Shown piece after piece: positions 1 through 6,912 of a DNA stretch of 10,094 nt; the first letter of the stretch is position 1; the number at the start of each line of letters is the position of its first letter. Position numbers and translations under genes: made by a program. This DNA is from CAZPGL01 sp964586175 (GTDB taxonomy: Bacteria; Actinomycetota; Acidimicrobiia; Acidimicrobiales; MedAcidi-G1): assembly GCA_964586175.1 (NCBI GenBank), contig CAZPGL010000057.1, forward strand, positions 1 through 10,094, written 5' to 3'. The notes beneath the pieces are model-generated. The model was not told the DNA's origin. It searched no databases and worked only from the letters and a program-made list of their open reading frames with translations.

Positions 1-557
1 GTGATCTCGTTGCGGAACGACTTGCCGATCTGGGCGATGCCGAACGGCGGCTTCTTGCGGCTGGTGTTGAGCACGTTGGCGAAGTTGATGAACATGCCCT
101 GGGCCGTCTCGGGCCGCAGATAGACGTCGGCCGCCGTGTCGGCGACCGGCCCGGCCTGGGTCTTGAACATCAGGTTGAACTCGCGGGCCTCGGTGAAGGC
201 GCCGGTCGCCCCGCACGACGGGCAGGTGTCGGGGTCGTCCAGCTTGTCCTCGCGGTGACGGGCACCGCAGTCGCGGCAGTCGACCAGCGGGTCGGTGAAG
301 TTGGCCAAGTGGCCGGAGGCCTGCCACACAGCGGGCGGCGACAGGATCGAGGCGTCGAGGCCCACGACGTCGTGGCGAAGCTGCACCATGGTGCGCCACC
401 ACTGCTCCTTCACGTTGCGGAGCAGCAGCACGCCGATCGGGCCGTAGTCGTAGGTGGACCGGAAGCCTCCGTAGATCTCGGCTGACTGGAACACGAACCC
501 CCGACGCTTCGAGAGGTTCACCACCTTGTCGAACAGGGCCTCGTCGTTGGTCACCAT
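1..557 (-). CDS. glyS: Glycyl-tRNA synthetase, N-terminal part (runs off left edge)
   Basis: Charges tRNA-Gly with glycine in the cytoplasm. The visible 185 codons read as the single-chain (alpha2) bacterial/archaeal-type class II enzyme, not the alpha/beta GlyQ/GlyS type. Near the N-terminus is the RGFVFQSAEIYGG stretch followed by YDYGPIG (residues 37-43). A zinc-ribbon-like insertion has Cys94, Cys97, Cys112 and Cys115. LRPETAQGMF (147-156) and the motif 2 segment IGKSFRNEI (177-185) follow just before the edge. The rest of the catalytic core and the anticodon-binding domain lie outside the window. The start is ATG at 557; the next codon is GTG, so a one-codon shift is possible. A GGAGG lies 19 bases upstream, too far to act as a normal Shine-Dalgarno. 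A TANNNT hexamer 8 bases before ATG fits a nearly leaderless mRNA. The gene is divergent from the RDD gene, with 42 bases between the start codons. Confidence 0.96.
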   Translation of the reverse strand, partial: MVTNDEALFDKVVNLSKRRGFVFQSAEIYGGFRSTYDYGPIGVLLLRNVKEQWWRTMVQLRHDVVGLDASILSPPAVWQASGHLANFTDPLVDCRDCGARHREDKLDDPDTCPSCGATGAFTEAREFNLMFKTQAGPVADTAADVYLRPETAQGMFINFANVLNTSRKKPPFGIAQIGKSFRNEI

Positions 558-565
558 GGCCGTGC

Positions 566-571
566 AGGGTA
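566..571 (-). promoter_or_regulatory. Candidate -10 element of glyS
   Basis: The minus strand reads TACCCT, matching the actinobacterial TANNNT -10 pattern, 8 bases before the glyS ATG. Initiation at the usual distance would give a leader of zero to two bases. I see no convincing -35. Confidence 0.45.
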
Positions 572-587
572 TCGGTCCTCCAGCGGC

Positions 588-593
588 CAGACT
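588..593 (+). promoter_or_regulatory. Weak candidate -10 element of the RDD gene
   Basis: CAGACT lies exactly 6 bases before the ATG at 600, the same spacing as the better -10 hexamers in this window. It lacks the first T of TANNNT. No Shine-Dalgarno precedes this gene, so a leaderless start is reasonable but weakly supported. Confidence 0.25.
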
Positions 594-599
594 GGTCCG

Positions 600-1181
600 A
601 TGCAGGCGCCGAGTGATCCGACCGCTGTCCTCCCCCGGCGCCTTCTGGCGTTCGCCCTCGACACCTTCATCATCTCGGTGCTGTTCGCCATGCTGCTGTT
701 GACGTCGGCGGACCGGTTCGACGTACCGGCCGGGATGGGCAGCGAAGACGCGTGCGACCAATTCACCGGCGACCGGTCCGATGCCCAGTGCCTGGTGATC
801 GACGGCGAGGCGTGGGTCGTGGACGGCGGCCTGCGGGCCAGCCACGTGTGGATCCCGACGGTGGTGTTCCTCGCCAACCACGTGGTGCTGGCCGGACTCA
901 CCGGGTTCAGCGTCGGCAAGGCGGCCACCGGCCTCCGGATCGTCGGGCGGGATGACGGCGCACGGCCCGGGCTCACCGGGGCCGCGGGCCGCACCCTGCC
1001 GTGGCTCGTGTCCGCGGTGATCCCCGCGGCAGGGCTCATGGTGATGGTCATCGAGTTCGGGCTGATCGTGACCACCCCGGGCCGGCGGCGCTTCGGTGAC
1101 CGCATCGCCGGCACCCTCGTCGTCGACCGCCGGGCCGCTGGCTCACCCCCGCTCCTCCCGAGCGACCTGGGCGGCCCATGA
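600..1181 (+). CDS. RDD-family integral membrane protein
   Basis: A 193-residue membrane protein of the RDD family, whose biochemical role is mostly unknown; some members have been linked to ion or solute transport. The family-defining charged residues are visible: Arg13/Arg14 and Asp21 in PRRLLAFALDTF at the start of the first membrane segment, and the C-terminal GRRRFGDRIAGTLVV (161-175), which carries the second conserved Asp. FSVGKAATGLRIV (103-115) is the usual loop signature after the second helix. Hydrophobic segments lie at about 17-36, 82-101 and 133-156. The loop between helices 1 and 2 is polar and has Cys52 and Cys64, which could form a disulfide if the loop is outside the cell. 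The gene stands alone, divergent from glyS and convergent with recO. No Shine-Dalgarno is seen before ATG 600. The family call is firm; the substrate is unknown. Confidence 0.87.
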   Translation: MQAPSDPTAVLPRRLLAFALDTFIISVLFAMLLLTSADRFDVPAGMGSEDACDQFTGDRSDAQCLVIDGEAWVVDGGLRASHVWIPTVVFLANHVVLAGLTGFSVGKAATGLRIVGRDDGARPGLTGAAGRTLPWLVSAVIPAAGLMVMVIEFGLIVTTPGRRRFGDRIAGTLVVDRRAAGSPPLLPSDLGGP

Positions 1182-1185
1182 CATC

Positions 1186-1263
1186 GGGGCCTGGCCCCGC
1201 GATCATGCCGGCCGTCCAATCGCCGGCCCACCGCACCGACTTCCGGATTTGGGGACAGACCCC
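1186..1263. terminator. Convergent spacer with three inverted repeats, possible bidirectional terminator
   Basis: The 102-base gap (1182-1283) between the convergent RDD and recO genes holds three short GC-rich inverted repeats. They are GGGGCC/GGCCCC (1186-1198), GCCGGC (1207-1212) pairing with GCCGGC (1222-1227) across a 9-base loop, and GGGG/CCCC around ACAGA (1251-1263). None is followed by a T-tract on either strand, so this is not a classical intrinsic terminator, although high-GC bacteria often use hairpins without one. The position between two facing 3' ends is what makes termination plausible. Confidence 0.35.
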
Positions 1264-1283
1264 GGCGCGAGAATCGCCGCGGG

Positions 1284-2015
1284 TCAGCGGTCCATGACCC
1301 GGCGGCTGCGGAGCCGGCGCGACAGGTGGTATTCGACGACGTCGGTGACCGCAGCATCCACCTCGTTGCACACCCGCAGATCGACCACGGCCAGCGCCGT
1401 GCCCAGCGCCCCGCCCAGCACGGCCCGCATCACGGCCAGCGACGGTTCCGACACCGGCCGGCCCCGCCGGCAACCCCCGCACACCGCTCCCCCCTCATGG
1501 GCGTCGATGGCGACCAGCGGACCGGTCGCCCCGCACCGGGCGCACCCGTCCAACTGGGGGGCCAGCCCCTCATGGGCCAGCAACTTCAGGAAGAACGCCG
1601 GCACGACCAGAGGCGCCGGGTTCGTGTCGAGGGTCCGCAGGGCACCGACCAGCATGTCGTAACGCCGCCGGTCGGCCGGCCCGTCGACCGCCGTGCGGTC
1701 CGGCAGCAACTGGTCGACGACCTCCAGCAGCGCCGACGCGTCGGCGAACCGGTCGGGGTCGGTGCGCAGCTCAACGAACCGGTCGAGGGTCTCGGCCTGG
1801 GTCACGATGTCGAGCTCACCGCGCCCGGCGAACAACTGCATCGACACGTGGCTGGTGGGCTCGAGGCGCCCCCCGAACTTGCTACGGGTCTTGCGCACCC
1901 CCTTGGCCACCGCCCGCACCTTGCCGTGCTCGGCGGTCAACAACACGACGATCCGGTCGGCCTCACCCAGCCGCCACGTCCGGAGCACCACCCCCTGGTC
2001 GCGGTAGAGGCTCAC
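1284..2015 (-). CDS. recO: DNA repair protein RecO
   Basis: RecO works in the RecFOR pathway: it displaces SSB, anneals single strands and, with RecR, loads RecA at gaps. The 243-residue product has the usual length. It opens with SLYRDQGVVLRTWRLGEADR, the start of the N-terminal OB fold (about 1-80), including KGVRKTRSKFGGRLEP. A helical C-terminal domain follows with a zinc-binding set Cys158, Cys161, Cys179 and Cys182. I chose the GTG at 2015, which overlaps the uppS stop as GTGA. The reading frame stays open to an ATG at 2102, but those 29 extra residues are not RecO-like and would lie inside uppS. No strong Shine-Dalgarno is present, only a G-rich stretch, so coupling to uppS translation is likely. 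Confidence 0.94.
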   Translation of the reverse strand: MSLYRDQGVVLRTWRLGEADRIVVLLTAEHGKVRAVAKGVRKTRSKFGGRLEPTSHVSMQLFAGRGELDIVTQAETLDRFVELRTDPDRFADASALLEVVDQLLPDRTAVDGPADRRRYDMLVGALRTLDTNPAPLVVPAFFLKLLAHEGLAPQLDGCARCGATGPLVAIDAHEGGAVCGGCRRGRPVSEPSLAVMRAVLGGALGTALAVVDLRVCNEVDAAVTDVVEYHLSRRLRSRRVMDR

Positions 2016-2734
2016 CCGCCGGCCACGCCCCCGAAGCGGCGATCGCGGTCCTGGTACTCCTTGATCGCCGCGTACAGATGCTCCCGGCGGAAATCGGGCC
2101 ACAAGGTCTCAGAGAACACGAGCTCGCTGTAGGCCAACTCCCACAGCAGGAAGTTGGACACCCGGTACTCGCCGGAGGTGCGGATCACCATGTCGGGGTC
2201 CGGCATGGACGGGTCGTAGAGGTTGCGGGCGATGGTGCGTTCGGAGATGCGCGACGGGGTGATGCCCGACTCGACGATGCGCCGTACGGCGTCGACCAGC
2301 TCGGCACGGCCGCCGTAGTTGAAGGCGATGGTGAAGGTCAGCCCGGTGTTGCCGGCGGTCAGCTCCTCGGTCTCGGCCATGCGGCGGACGAGCCGGCGCG
2401 GCACCCGCCGGTCGCGCCGCCCGATGAACCGGATGCGCACGTTGCGTTCGTGGAGTTCGTCCCGCCGCTCCAACAGGATGCGCTCGTTGAAATCGAGAAG
2501 GAACCGCACCTCCTCCGGGGGGCGCCGCCAGTTCTCGGTCGAGAAGGCGTACACGGTGAACCATTCGACGCCCACGTCGTCGGCCCCCTCGAGGACGTCC
2601 ATAAGCGCACCCTCGCCGGCGGTGTGGCCATCGGTCCGGGGCAGGCCCCGCTGCTCGGCCCAACGGCCGTTGCCGTCCATGACAGCGCCGATGTGGGCGG
2701 GGATCCGGCCGGGATCCAGGTCGTCGGGGAGCAC
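2012..2734 (-). CDS. uppS: Isoprenyl transferase (cis-prenyltransferase, UppS family)
   Basis: Adds isopentenyl diphosphate units in cis to an allylic diphosphate to build the polyprenyl diphosphate from which the cell-wall lipid carrier is made. All family motifs are present in the 240 residues: VMDGNGRWA (18-26) with catalytic Asp20, His37 in RTDGHTAG, FSTENW (64-69), FNYGGR (138-143), and the substrate-binding RTSGEYRVSNFLLWELAYSE block (185-204). The start is GTG at 2734; no other in-frame start fits better. There is no Shine-Dalgarno, but TAGGTT lies exactly 6 bases upstream, so the mRNA is probably leaderless. It is the first gene of a two-gene unit and overlaps recO by four bases (GTGA). 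Actinobacteria can carry two cis-prenyltransferases of different chain length, and I cannot fix the product length from the sequence. Confidence 0.95.
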   Translation of the reverse strand: MLPDDLDPGRIPAHIGAVMDGNGRWAEQRGLPRTDGHTAGEGALMDVLEGADDVGVEWFTVYAFSTENWRRPPEEVRFLLDFNERILLERRDELHERNVRIRFIGRRDRRVPRRLVRRMAETEELTAGNTGLTFTIAFNYGGRAELVDAVRRIVESGITPSRISERTIARNLYDPSMPDPDMVIRTSGEYRVSNFLLWELAYSELVFSETLWPDFRREHLYAAIKEYQDRDRRFGGVAGG

Positions 2735-2740
2735 GTGCGC

Positions 2741-2746
2741 AACCTA
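2741..2746 (-). promoter_or_regulatory. -10 element of uppS-recO, leaderless type
   Basis: The minus strand reads TAGGTT, matching TANNNT, then the 6 bases GCGCAC and the GTG start. This geometry places the transcription start at or next to the first base of the start codon. No clear -35 is seen. Confidence 0.55.
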
Positions 2747-2771
2747 CCCCGTCGGTGTCATCGCCCGACGT

Positions 2772-2777
2772 TAGGGT
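2772..2777 (+). promoter_or_regulatory. -10 element of the DinG-like helicase gene, leaderless type
   Basis: TAGGGT, then CCGACC (6 bases), then the GTG start at 2784. The spacing equals that of the divergent uppS promoter on the other strand, only 25 bases away. No Shine-Dalgarno or clear -35 is visible in the 49-base gap. Confidence 0.55.
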
Positions 2778-2783
2778 CCGACC

Positions 2784-4733
2784 GTGGACGACAACGTGAG
2801 CATCGGAAGCGGCAACCAGACCGCCGATCACGCCGAGACGGCGGCCGTCGCCCTGGAACACGTGTGCGGTTCTCTACCCGGAGGCGGCGAGCGGCGGCCC
2901 GGCCAGGAGGCCATGGCCCGCATGGTGGCCGACGCCTTCGCCGCCGATCGCCACCTGGTGGTGCGGGCCGGTACCGGCACCGGCAAATCGTTGGCCTACC
3001 TGGTGCCGGCCATCCTGTCGGGGCGCACGGTGGTCATCGCCACGGCCACCAAAGCCCTCCAGGACCAGCTGGCCGACAAGGACCTGCCCTTCCTGCAGAT
3101 GCATCTGCGCCCCACCACCCCCGACGGCGCACCGTTCACGTTCGCCGTGCTCAAGGGACGCAACAACTACCTGTGCCGCCAGCGCCTCGCCGAGATCGAG
3201 GCCACCACGGCCCAGCAGACCCTCGACGGCATGGCCGAGCACGCCGATGCCGAGCAGTTGGCCCGCATCGCGGCGTGGGCCGACCACACGGTCAGCGGCG
3301 ACCGGGCCGACCTCGACTTCGAGCCCAGCGGCGCCACGTGGTCGGCGGTCAGCGTGGGCTCCGACGAATGCCCGGGCCGCAACCGGTGCCCCATGGGCGA
3401 CCACTGCTTCGCCGAAGCGGCCCGTGAATCGGCCGCCATGGCCGACGTGGTCGTCACCAACCTGTACCTGTACGGCATCGACGTGGCCACCGGCGGGGCG
3501 GTCCTCCCCCACCACGAGATCGTCGTCCTCGACGAGGCCCATCAGGCCGAACAGGTGCTGTCGTCGACGCTCGGCTTCGACCTGCACGGTGCCCGCTTCC
3601 GGTGGCTGCGCCGCATCTGCGCCCGGGTGCTCAGCGCCACCACCCAACTCGACGACCTCGATGAGGCCGGCGATCTGCTCGACGATGCCTTGGCCCCCCG
3701 CCACGGCCAACGGCTGGTACCGGCCGACGACCCCGACATCGTCGTCGCCCTCGACATGGCCGAGCGCCGACTGGCCGCCCTCGCCGCGGCACTGGGCGCC
3801 ATTCCCGACGACGCACCCATCGAGACCGCAGCCCGCACCGTGCGGGCCCGGCAGGCCACCACCGCCCTCCAGGACGCCGTCCAGCGGGCCCGCACCCTCG
3901 ACGCCGACCACGTGGCGTGGGTCGGCGGCCGGGCCGACCGGCCGATCCTCGAGGTCGAACCCATCGAGGTCGCCGGCCAGCTGGTCGACGGCCTGTGGCC
4001 CGACCGCACGGTGGTGCTCACCAGCGCCACGGTGCCCGCCAACCTGGTCGACCGGCTGGGCCTCACCGACACCGCCCACACCGTCGAGGACGTAGGCAGC
4101 CCGTTCGACTTCGAAAACCAGGCCATGCTCTACTGCGCCGCCCATCTCCCCGATCCCCGTGACGACGGCTACCGCGACGCCCTCCACGACGAGATCGAAC
4201 GACTGATCCTGGCCGCCGGCGGTCGAACGCTTGCCCTGTTCACGAGCCGCCGGGCCCTCGATACCGCCGTCGAGTACCTGCGCCCCCGACTGCCGTACAC
4301 CACGCTGCACCAGGACGATCTCCCCAAACCGGCACTGCTGGCCGCGTTCGCCCGCGACGAGACGTCGTGCCTGTTCGGCACCAAGGGCCTGTGGCACGGC
4401 ATCGACGTTCCGGGACCGTCGTGTTCGCTGGTCATCGTCGACCGCCTGCCGTTTCCCCGTCCCGACGATCCGCTCCTGAGCGCCCGCCGCGAGCGGGTGG
4501 GTGACGGTGCGTTCCGCCACATCGACCTGCCGTTGGCCGCCACCGAGCTGGCCCAGGCGGTGGGACGGCTCATCCGCTCCGACACCGACTGCGGTGTCGC
4601 CGCGGTGCTCGACAAGCGCCTGGCCAGCAGCCGTTCGTACCGGTGGGATCTCATCGCCGCCCTCCCCCCGATGGAACGCACGTCCGACCCCGAAGCGGTC
4701 GCCCGTTACCTGGAGCGCCTGGTCTCCTGCTAG
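2784..4733 (+). CDS. DinG/XPD-type ATP-dependent DNA helicase with Fe-S cluster
   Basis: A 649-residue superfamily 2 helicase of the DinG/XPD group, expected to unwind DNA 5' to 3' with a 4Fe-4S cluster and to act in repair or in removing blocked replication structures. Motifs in order: RPGQEAMAR (38-46), Walker A AGTGTGKS (62-69), ATATKALQDQL (86-96), cluster-ligand candidates Cys131, Cys196, Cys202 and Cys208, VVVTNLYLYG (222-231), the DEAH box with Asp250 (VVLDEAHQ), TSAT (413-416), the motif V region GLWHGIDVPG (535-544) and motif VI QAVGRLIRS (591-599). The exonuclease domain of some Gram-positive DinG proteins is absent. The start is GTG 2784, supported by a TAGGGT hexamer 6 bases upstream. 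It is divergent from uppS, and its TAG stop overlaps the era stop tail to tail. It resembles the mycobacterial dinG product in length; separating DinG from YoaA within the family needs a tree, so I give no symbol. Confidence 0.92.
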   Translation: MDDNVSIGSGNQTADHAETAAVALEHVCGSLPGGGERRPGQEAMARMVADAFAADRHLVVRAGTGTGKSLAYLVPAILSGRTVVIATATKALQDQLADKDLPFLQMHLRPTTPDGAPFTFAVLKGRNNYLCRQRLAEIEATTAQQTLDGMAEHADAEQLARIAAWADHTVSGDRADLDFEPSGATWSAVSVGSDECPGRNRCPMGDHCFAEAARESAAMADVVVTNLYLYGIDVATGGAVLPHHEIVVLDEAHQAEQVLSSTLGFDLHGARFRWLRRICARVLSATTQLDDLDEAGDLLDDALAPRHGQRLVPADDPDIVVALDMAERRLAALAAALGAIPDDAPIETAARTVRARQATTALQDAVQRARTLDADHVAWVGGRADRPILEVEPIEVAGQLVDGLWPDRTVVLTSATVPANLVDRLGLTDTAHTVEDVGSPFDFENQAMLYCAAHLPDPRDDGYRDALHDEIERLILAAGGRTLALFTSRRALDTAVEYLRPRLPYTTLHQDDLPKPALLAAFARDETSCLFGTKGLWHGIDVPGPSCSLVIVDRLPFPRPDDPLLSARRERVGDGAFRHIDLPLAATELAQAVGRLIRSDTDCGVAAVLDKRLASSRSYRWDLIAALPPMERTSDPEAVARYLERLVSC

Positions 4734-5629
4734 TACCCCAGCCGGTCCAGGGCCTTGGGGTGGCGCTGCCAGCCTTTGTCCACCTTGACCACCAACTCCA
4801 GGAACATGCCGTCGGGCAGCTGTTCCCGGGTCTTGGTCCCCACCTCTTTGAGCACCGCGCCCTTGCGGCCGATCACGATGCCCTTCTGCGAGTCGCGTTC
4901 GACGAGGATCTCGCACCGCACCCGGGGCCACTCCCATTCGGTCACCCGGGTGGCGATGGAGTGTGGCAGTTCCTCCTTGACGACGGCCAGCAACTGTTCA
5001 CGTACCAGCTCGGCCACCCAGAACGCCTCGGGCACGTCGGTCACCATGTCGTCGGGGTAGTACTGCGGCCCTTCCGGTAGCCGGCCGAGCACGTGGTCGA
5101 CGAGGCCGTCGACGCCGTCGCCCCGGGTGGCCGACACCGGGAAGTACTCGTCGAACTCGAACCCCACGGCCTCGTTGAGTTGGGCCAGGATCCGGTCGCC
5201 GCCCACCTTGTCGGTCTTGTTGAGCACCAGCACCGTGCGGTCCGGGGGCAGGCCTTCGGCGATGAACCGGTCGCCGGTGCCGATGCCGCCGTCGGCTTCC
5301 ACGAGGAACAGCACGACGTCCATGTCGCCGAGTGCTGCCCGGGCCGTGGCGTTGAGGCGCTCGCCCAGCAGGGTCCGGGGCTTGTGGATGCCCGGCGTGT
5401 CACAGAACACGGCCTGCACCCCCGGGCGGGTCAACACCCCGCGCACCTCGGTGCGGGTCGTCTGCGGCTTGTCGGAGACGATGGTGACCTTGGAGCCCAG
5501 CATGGCGTTGAGCAGGGTTGACTTGCCGACGTTGGGTCGACCGACGAGCGTCACGAACCCTGATCGGTGGCCGGGAGCCGGGTCGATCTCCCGGCGCTGA
5601 CCGACCGGTTCCGCCGCCTCGTCGGTCAC
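4730..5629 (-). CDS. era: GTPase Era
   Basis: Ras-like GTPase that binds the 3' end of 16S rRNA and helps mature the 30S subunit. The 299 residues show G1 GRPNVGKS (30-37), G2 near the Thr pair in KPQTTRTEVRG (54-64), G3 DTPG (77-80), G4 NKTD (137-140) and G5 SAT (166-168). A C-terminal KH domain follows with IGRKG (253-257) as its GxxG loop. The first 22 or so residues are a short polar extension. The start is GTG at 5629, overlapping the upstream gene's stop as GTGA, with a good Shine-Dalgarno GGGGAG (5635-5640) five bases away. It is the last gene of the phoH-ybeY-CNNM-era unit, which suits YbeY and Era both acting on 16S rRNA. Its TAG stop overlaps the convergent helicase stop (CTAG at 4730-4733), so there is no spacer for a terminator. 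Confidence 0.97.
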   Translation of the reverse strand: MTDEAAEPVGQRREIDPAPGHRSGFVTLVGRPNVGKSTLLNAMLGSKVTIVSDKPQTTRTEVRGVLTRPGVQAVFCDTPGIHKPRTLLGERLNATARAALGDMDVVLFLVEADGGIGTGDRFIAEGLPPDRTVLVLNKTDKVGGDRILAQLNEAVGFEFDEYFPVSATRGDGVDGLVDHVLGRLPEGPQYYPDDMVTDVPEAFWVAELVREQLLAVVKEELPHSIATRVTEWEWPRVRCEILVERDSQKGIVIGRKGAVLKEVGTKTREQLPDGMFLELVVKVDKGWQRHPKALDRLGY

Positions 5630-6912
5630 GACCGCTCCCCGTCGCCGACCCGGATCCGGGTGATCCGCCGACCTTCCACCTGTTCGATGCTGAACCAGTG
5701 GCCCCCCACCTCGACCCGCTCCCCCACGTCGGGTACGTGGCCCAGGGCGTCGAAGATGAGGCCGCCGACGGTGTCCCAGTCGCCGTCGGGCAGGTCGCTC
5801 TCCAACAGGGCGTTCAACTCGTCGACCGGCATGCGACCGTGCACCCTCAGACCGCCACCGGCCAGGGGCTGGGCCATGGGTTCTTCGTCGTCGAATTCGT
5901 CGACGATCTCGCCGACCACCTCCTCGATGAGGTCCTCCATGGTGACCAGGCCGGCCGTGCCGCCGTATTCATCGACCACGACCGCCAGATGGAAGCGGCC
6001 GGCCTGCATGTCGCGCAGCAGGTCGTCGGCCGGCTTGGTCTCGGGAACGCAGCGTGGTGGGCGGGCCAGATCGGCGACCGTCGTTTGGTCACACGCTCCC
6101 TGCTGGACCCGTAGCAGGTCCTTGACGTGGACCACCCCAACCAGATCGTCGACCCCGGCGCCGGTGACCGGAATCCGGCTGTGGCCGCTGGCGACGGCGA
6201 CGGCGACGGCTTCGTCGATGCCGGCCGCGGCGTCCATGACCACCATGTCGGGGCGGGGCACCATGATCTCCCGCACCAGGGTGTCGCCGAAGGCGATGAC
6301 CGACTCGATGAGCTCGTGCTCCTCCTCGTCGATGGCATGGGCGGCCAGGGCCCGGTCGGCCACCGCCAACAGCTCCTCTTCGGAGACCGTCGGGTCGCCG
6401 TCGTCCCGACGGCGGGGCATCAGGCGCTCGGCGACCGCGGTCAGCCCACGGGCCGGCCACCGCACGATCCACAGCCGGTCCAACAGCCGCACGCGGTGCA
6501 CCACCCGGAGGGCGTGGGTCTCGGTGTGGCGCAGGGCCCAGCCCTTGGGGAGGGCCTCGGCCAGCACGAACACGATGATCGCCAACCCGGCGACGGCCAG
6601 CCACGCACCGCCGTTGTCGAAACGCCGGTAGGCCAGCACGGCCAGCATGGCGGCTCCTCCGACACGGCTGATCACCGACAGCAGCAGCACCGGTGCCAGG
6701 TACCGGCGACGCTGGTCGAGTACGCCGAGCAGCGTGTCGAGGCGCTCCTGTTGGTCACCGTCGGGTTCGTCACCCTCCGACGGGTGCTGGGCCAACGCCA
6801 GGATGCGGGAACGGCGGACGTGGGTGATGGCGGTCTCGATGGAGGCGAGGACGGCCGAGACGAAGATGCACCCTGCCACCACGACCCAGCCGGCCACCTC
6901 CCAGGCACTCAC
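5626..6912 (-). CDS. CNNM/CorC-type membrane protein with CBS pair (hemolysin-C family)
   Basis: A 428-residue membrane protein of the CNNM/CorC/HlyC family, linked to magnesium and cobalt homeostasis or efflux. The N-terminal DUF21/CNNM membrane domain has hydrophobic segments at about 7-29, 71-93 and 103-124, with the signatures SIETAIT (24-30) and EALPKGWALR (119-128). An acidic juxtamembrane helical region leads to two CBS domains (about 215-275 and 280-335) containing VREIMVPRPDMV (213-224), SGHSRIPV (242-249) and VVVDEYGGTAGLVTMEDLIE (311-330). A C-terminal CorC_HlyC domain follows (about 345-425). The start is GTG at 6912, overlapping the ybeY stop as GTGA, with GGAG (6920-6923) seven bases upstream. 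The CBS pair suggests nucleotide control of transport. Older annotation as hemolysin is not supported by anything here. Confidence 0.92.
   Translation of the reverse strand: MSAWEVAGWVVVAGCIFVSAVLASIETAITHVRRSRILALAQHPSEGDEPDGDQQERLDTLLGVLDQRRRYLAPVLLLSVISRVGGAAMLAVLAYRRFDNGGAWLAVAGLAIIVFVLAEALPKGWALRHTETHALRVVHRVRLLDRLWIVRWPARGLTAVAERLMPRRRDDGDPTVSEEELLAVADRALAAHAIDEEEHELIESVIAFGDTLVREIMVPRPDMVVMDAAAGIDEAVAVAVASGHSRIPVTGAGVDDLVGVVHVKDLLRVQQGACDQTTVADLARPPRCVPETKPADDLLRDMQAGRFHLAVVVDEYGGTAGLVTMEDLIEEVVGEIVDEFDDEEPMAQPLAGGGLRVHGRMPVDELNALLESDLPDGDWDTVGGLIFDALGHVPDVGERVEVGGHWFSIEQVEGRRITRIRVGDGERS

Noticed and set aside
558..599. T-box or other leader upstream of glyS
   Set aside because: Only 42 bases separate glyS from the divergent gene, and the -10 candidate suggests almost no leader.
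551..1357. 268-codon minus-strand open frame opposite the RDD gene
   Set aside because: It is antisense to a gene with conserved RDD motifs and membrane segments, and is rich in Arg, Ser and Pro with no family resemblance.
2016..2102. N-terminal extension of recO to an ATG at 2102
   Set aside because: The 29 added residues are Pro/Gly/Arg-rich, do not match RecO, and lie inside uppS. The GTG at 2015 with the GTGA overlap gives the normal RecO N-terminus.
2078..3427. 449-codon plus-strand open frame spanning uppS and the start of the helicase gene
   Set aside because: It crosses the divergent promoter region and overlaps two well-supported genes in other frames; the composition is shadow-like.
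2874..4937. 687-codon open frame on the minus strand opposite the helicase gene
   Set aside because: It is antisense to a gene with complete helicase motifs. Its product is dominated by Gly, Val, His and Arg with no recognisable domain, as expected for the shadow frame of GC-rich coding DNA.
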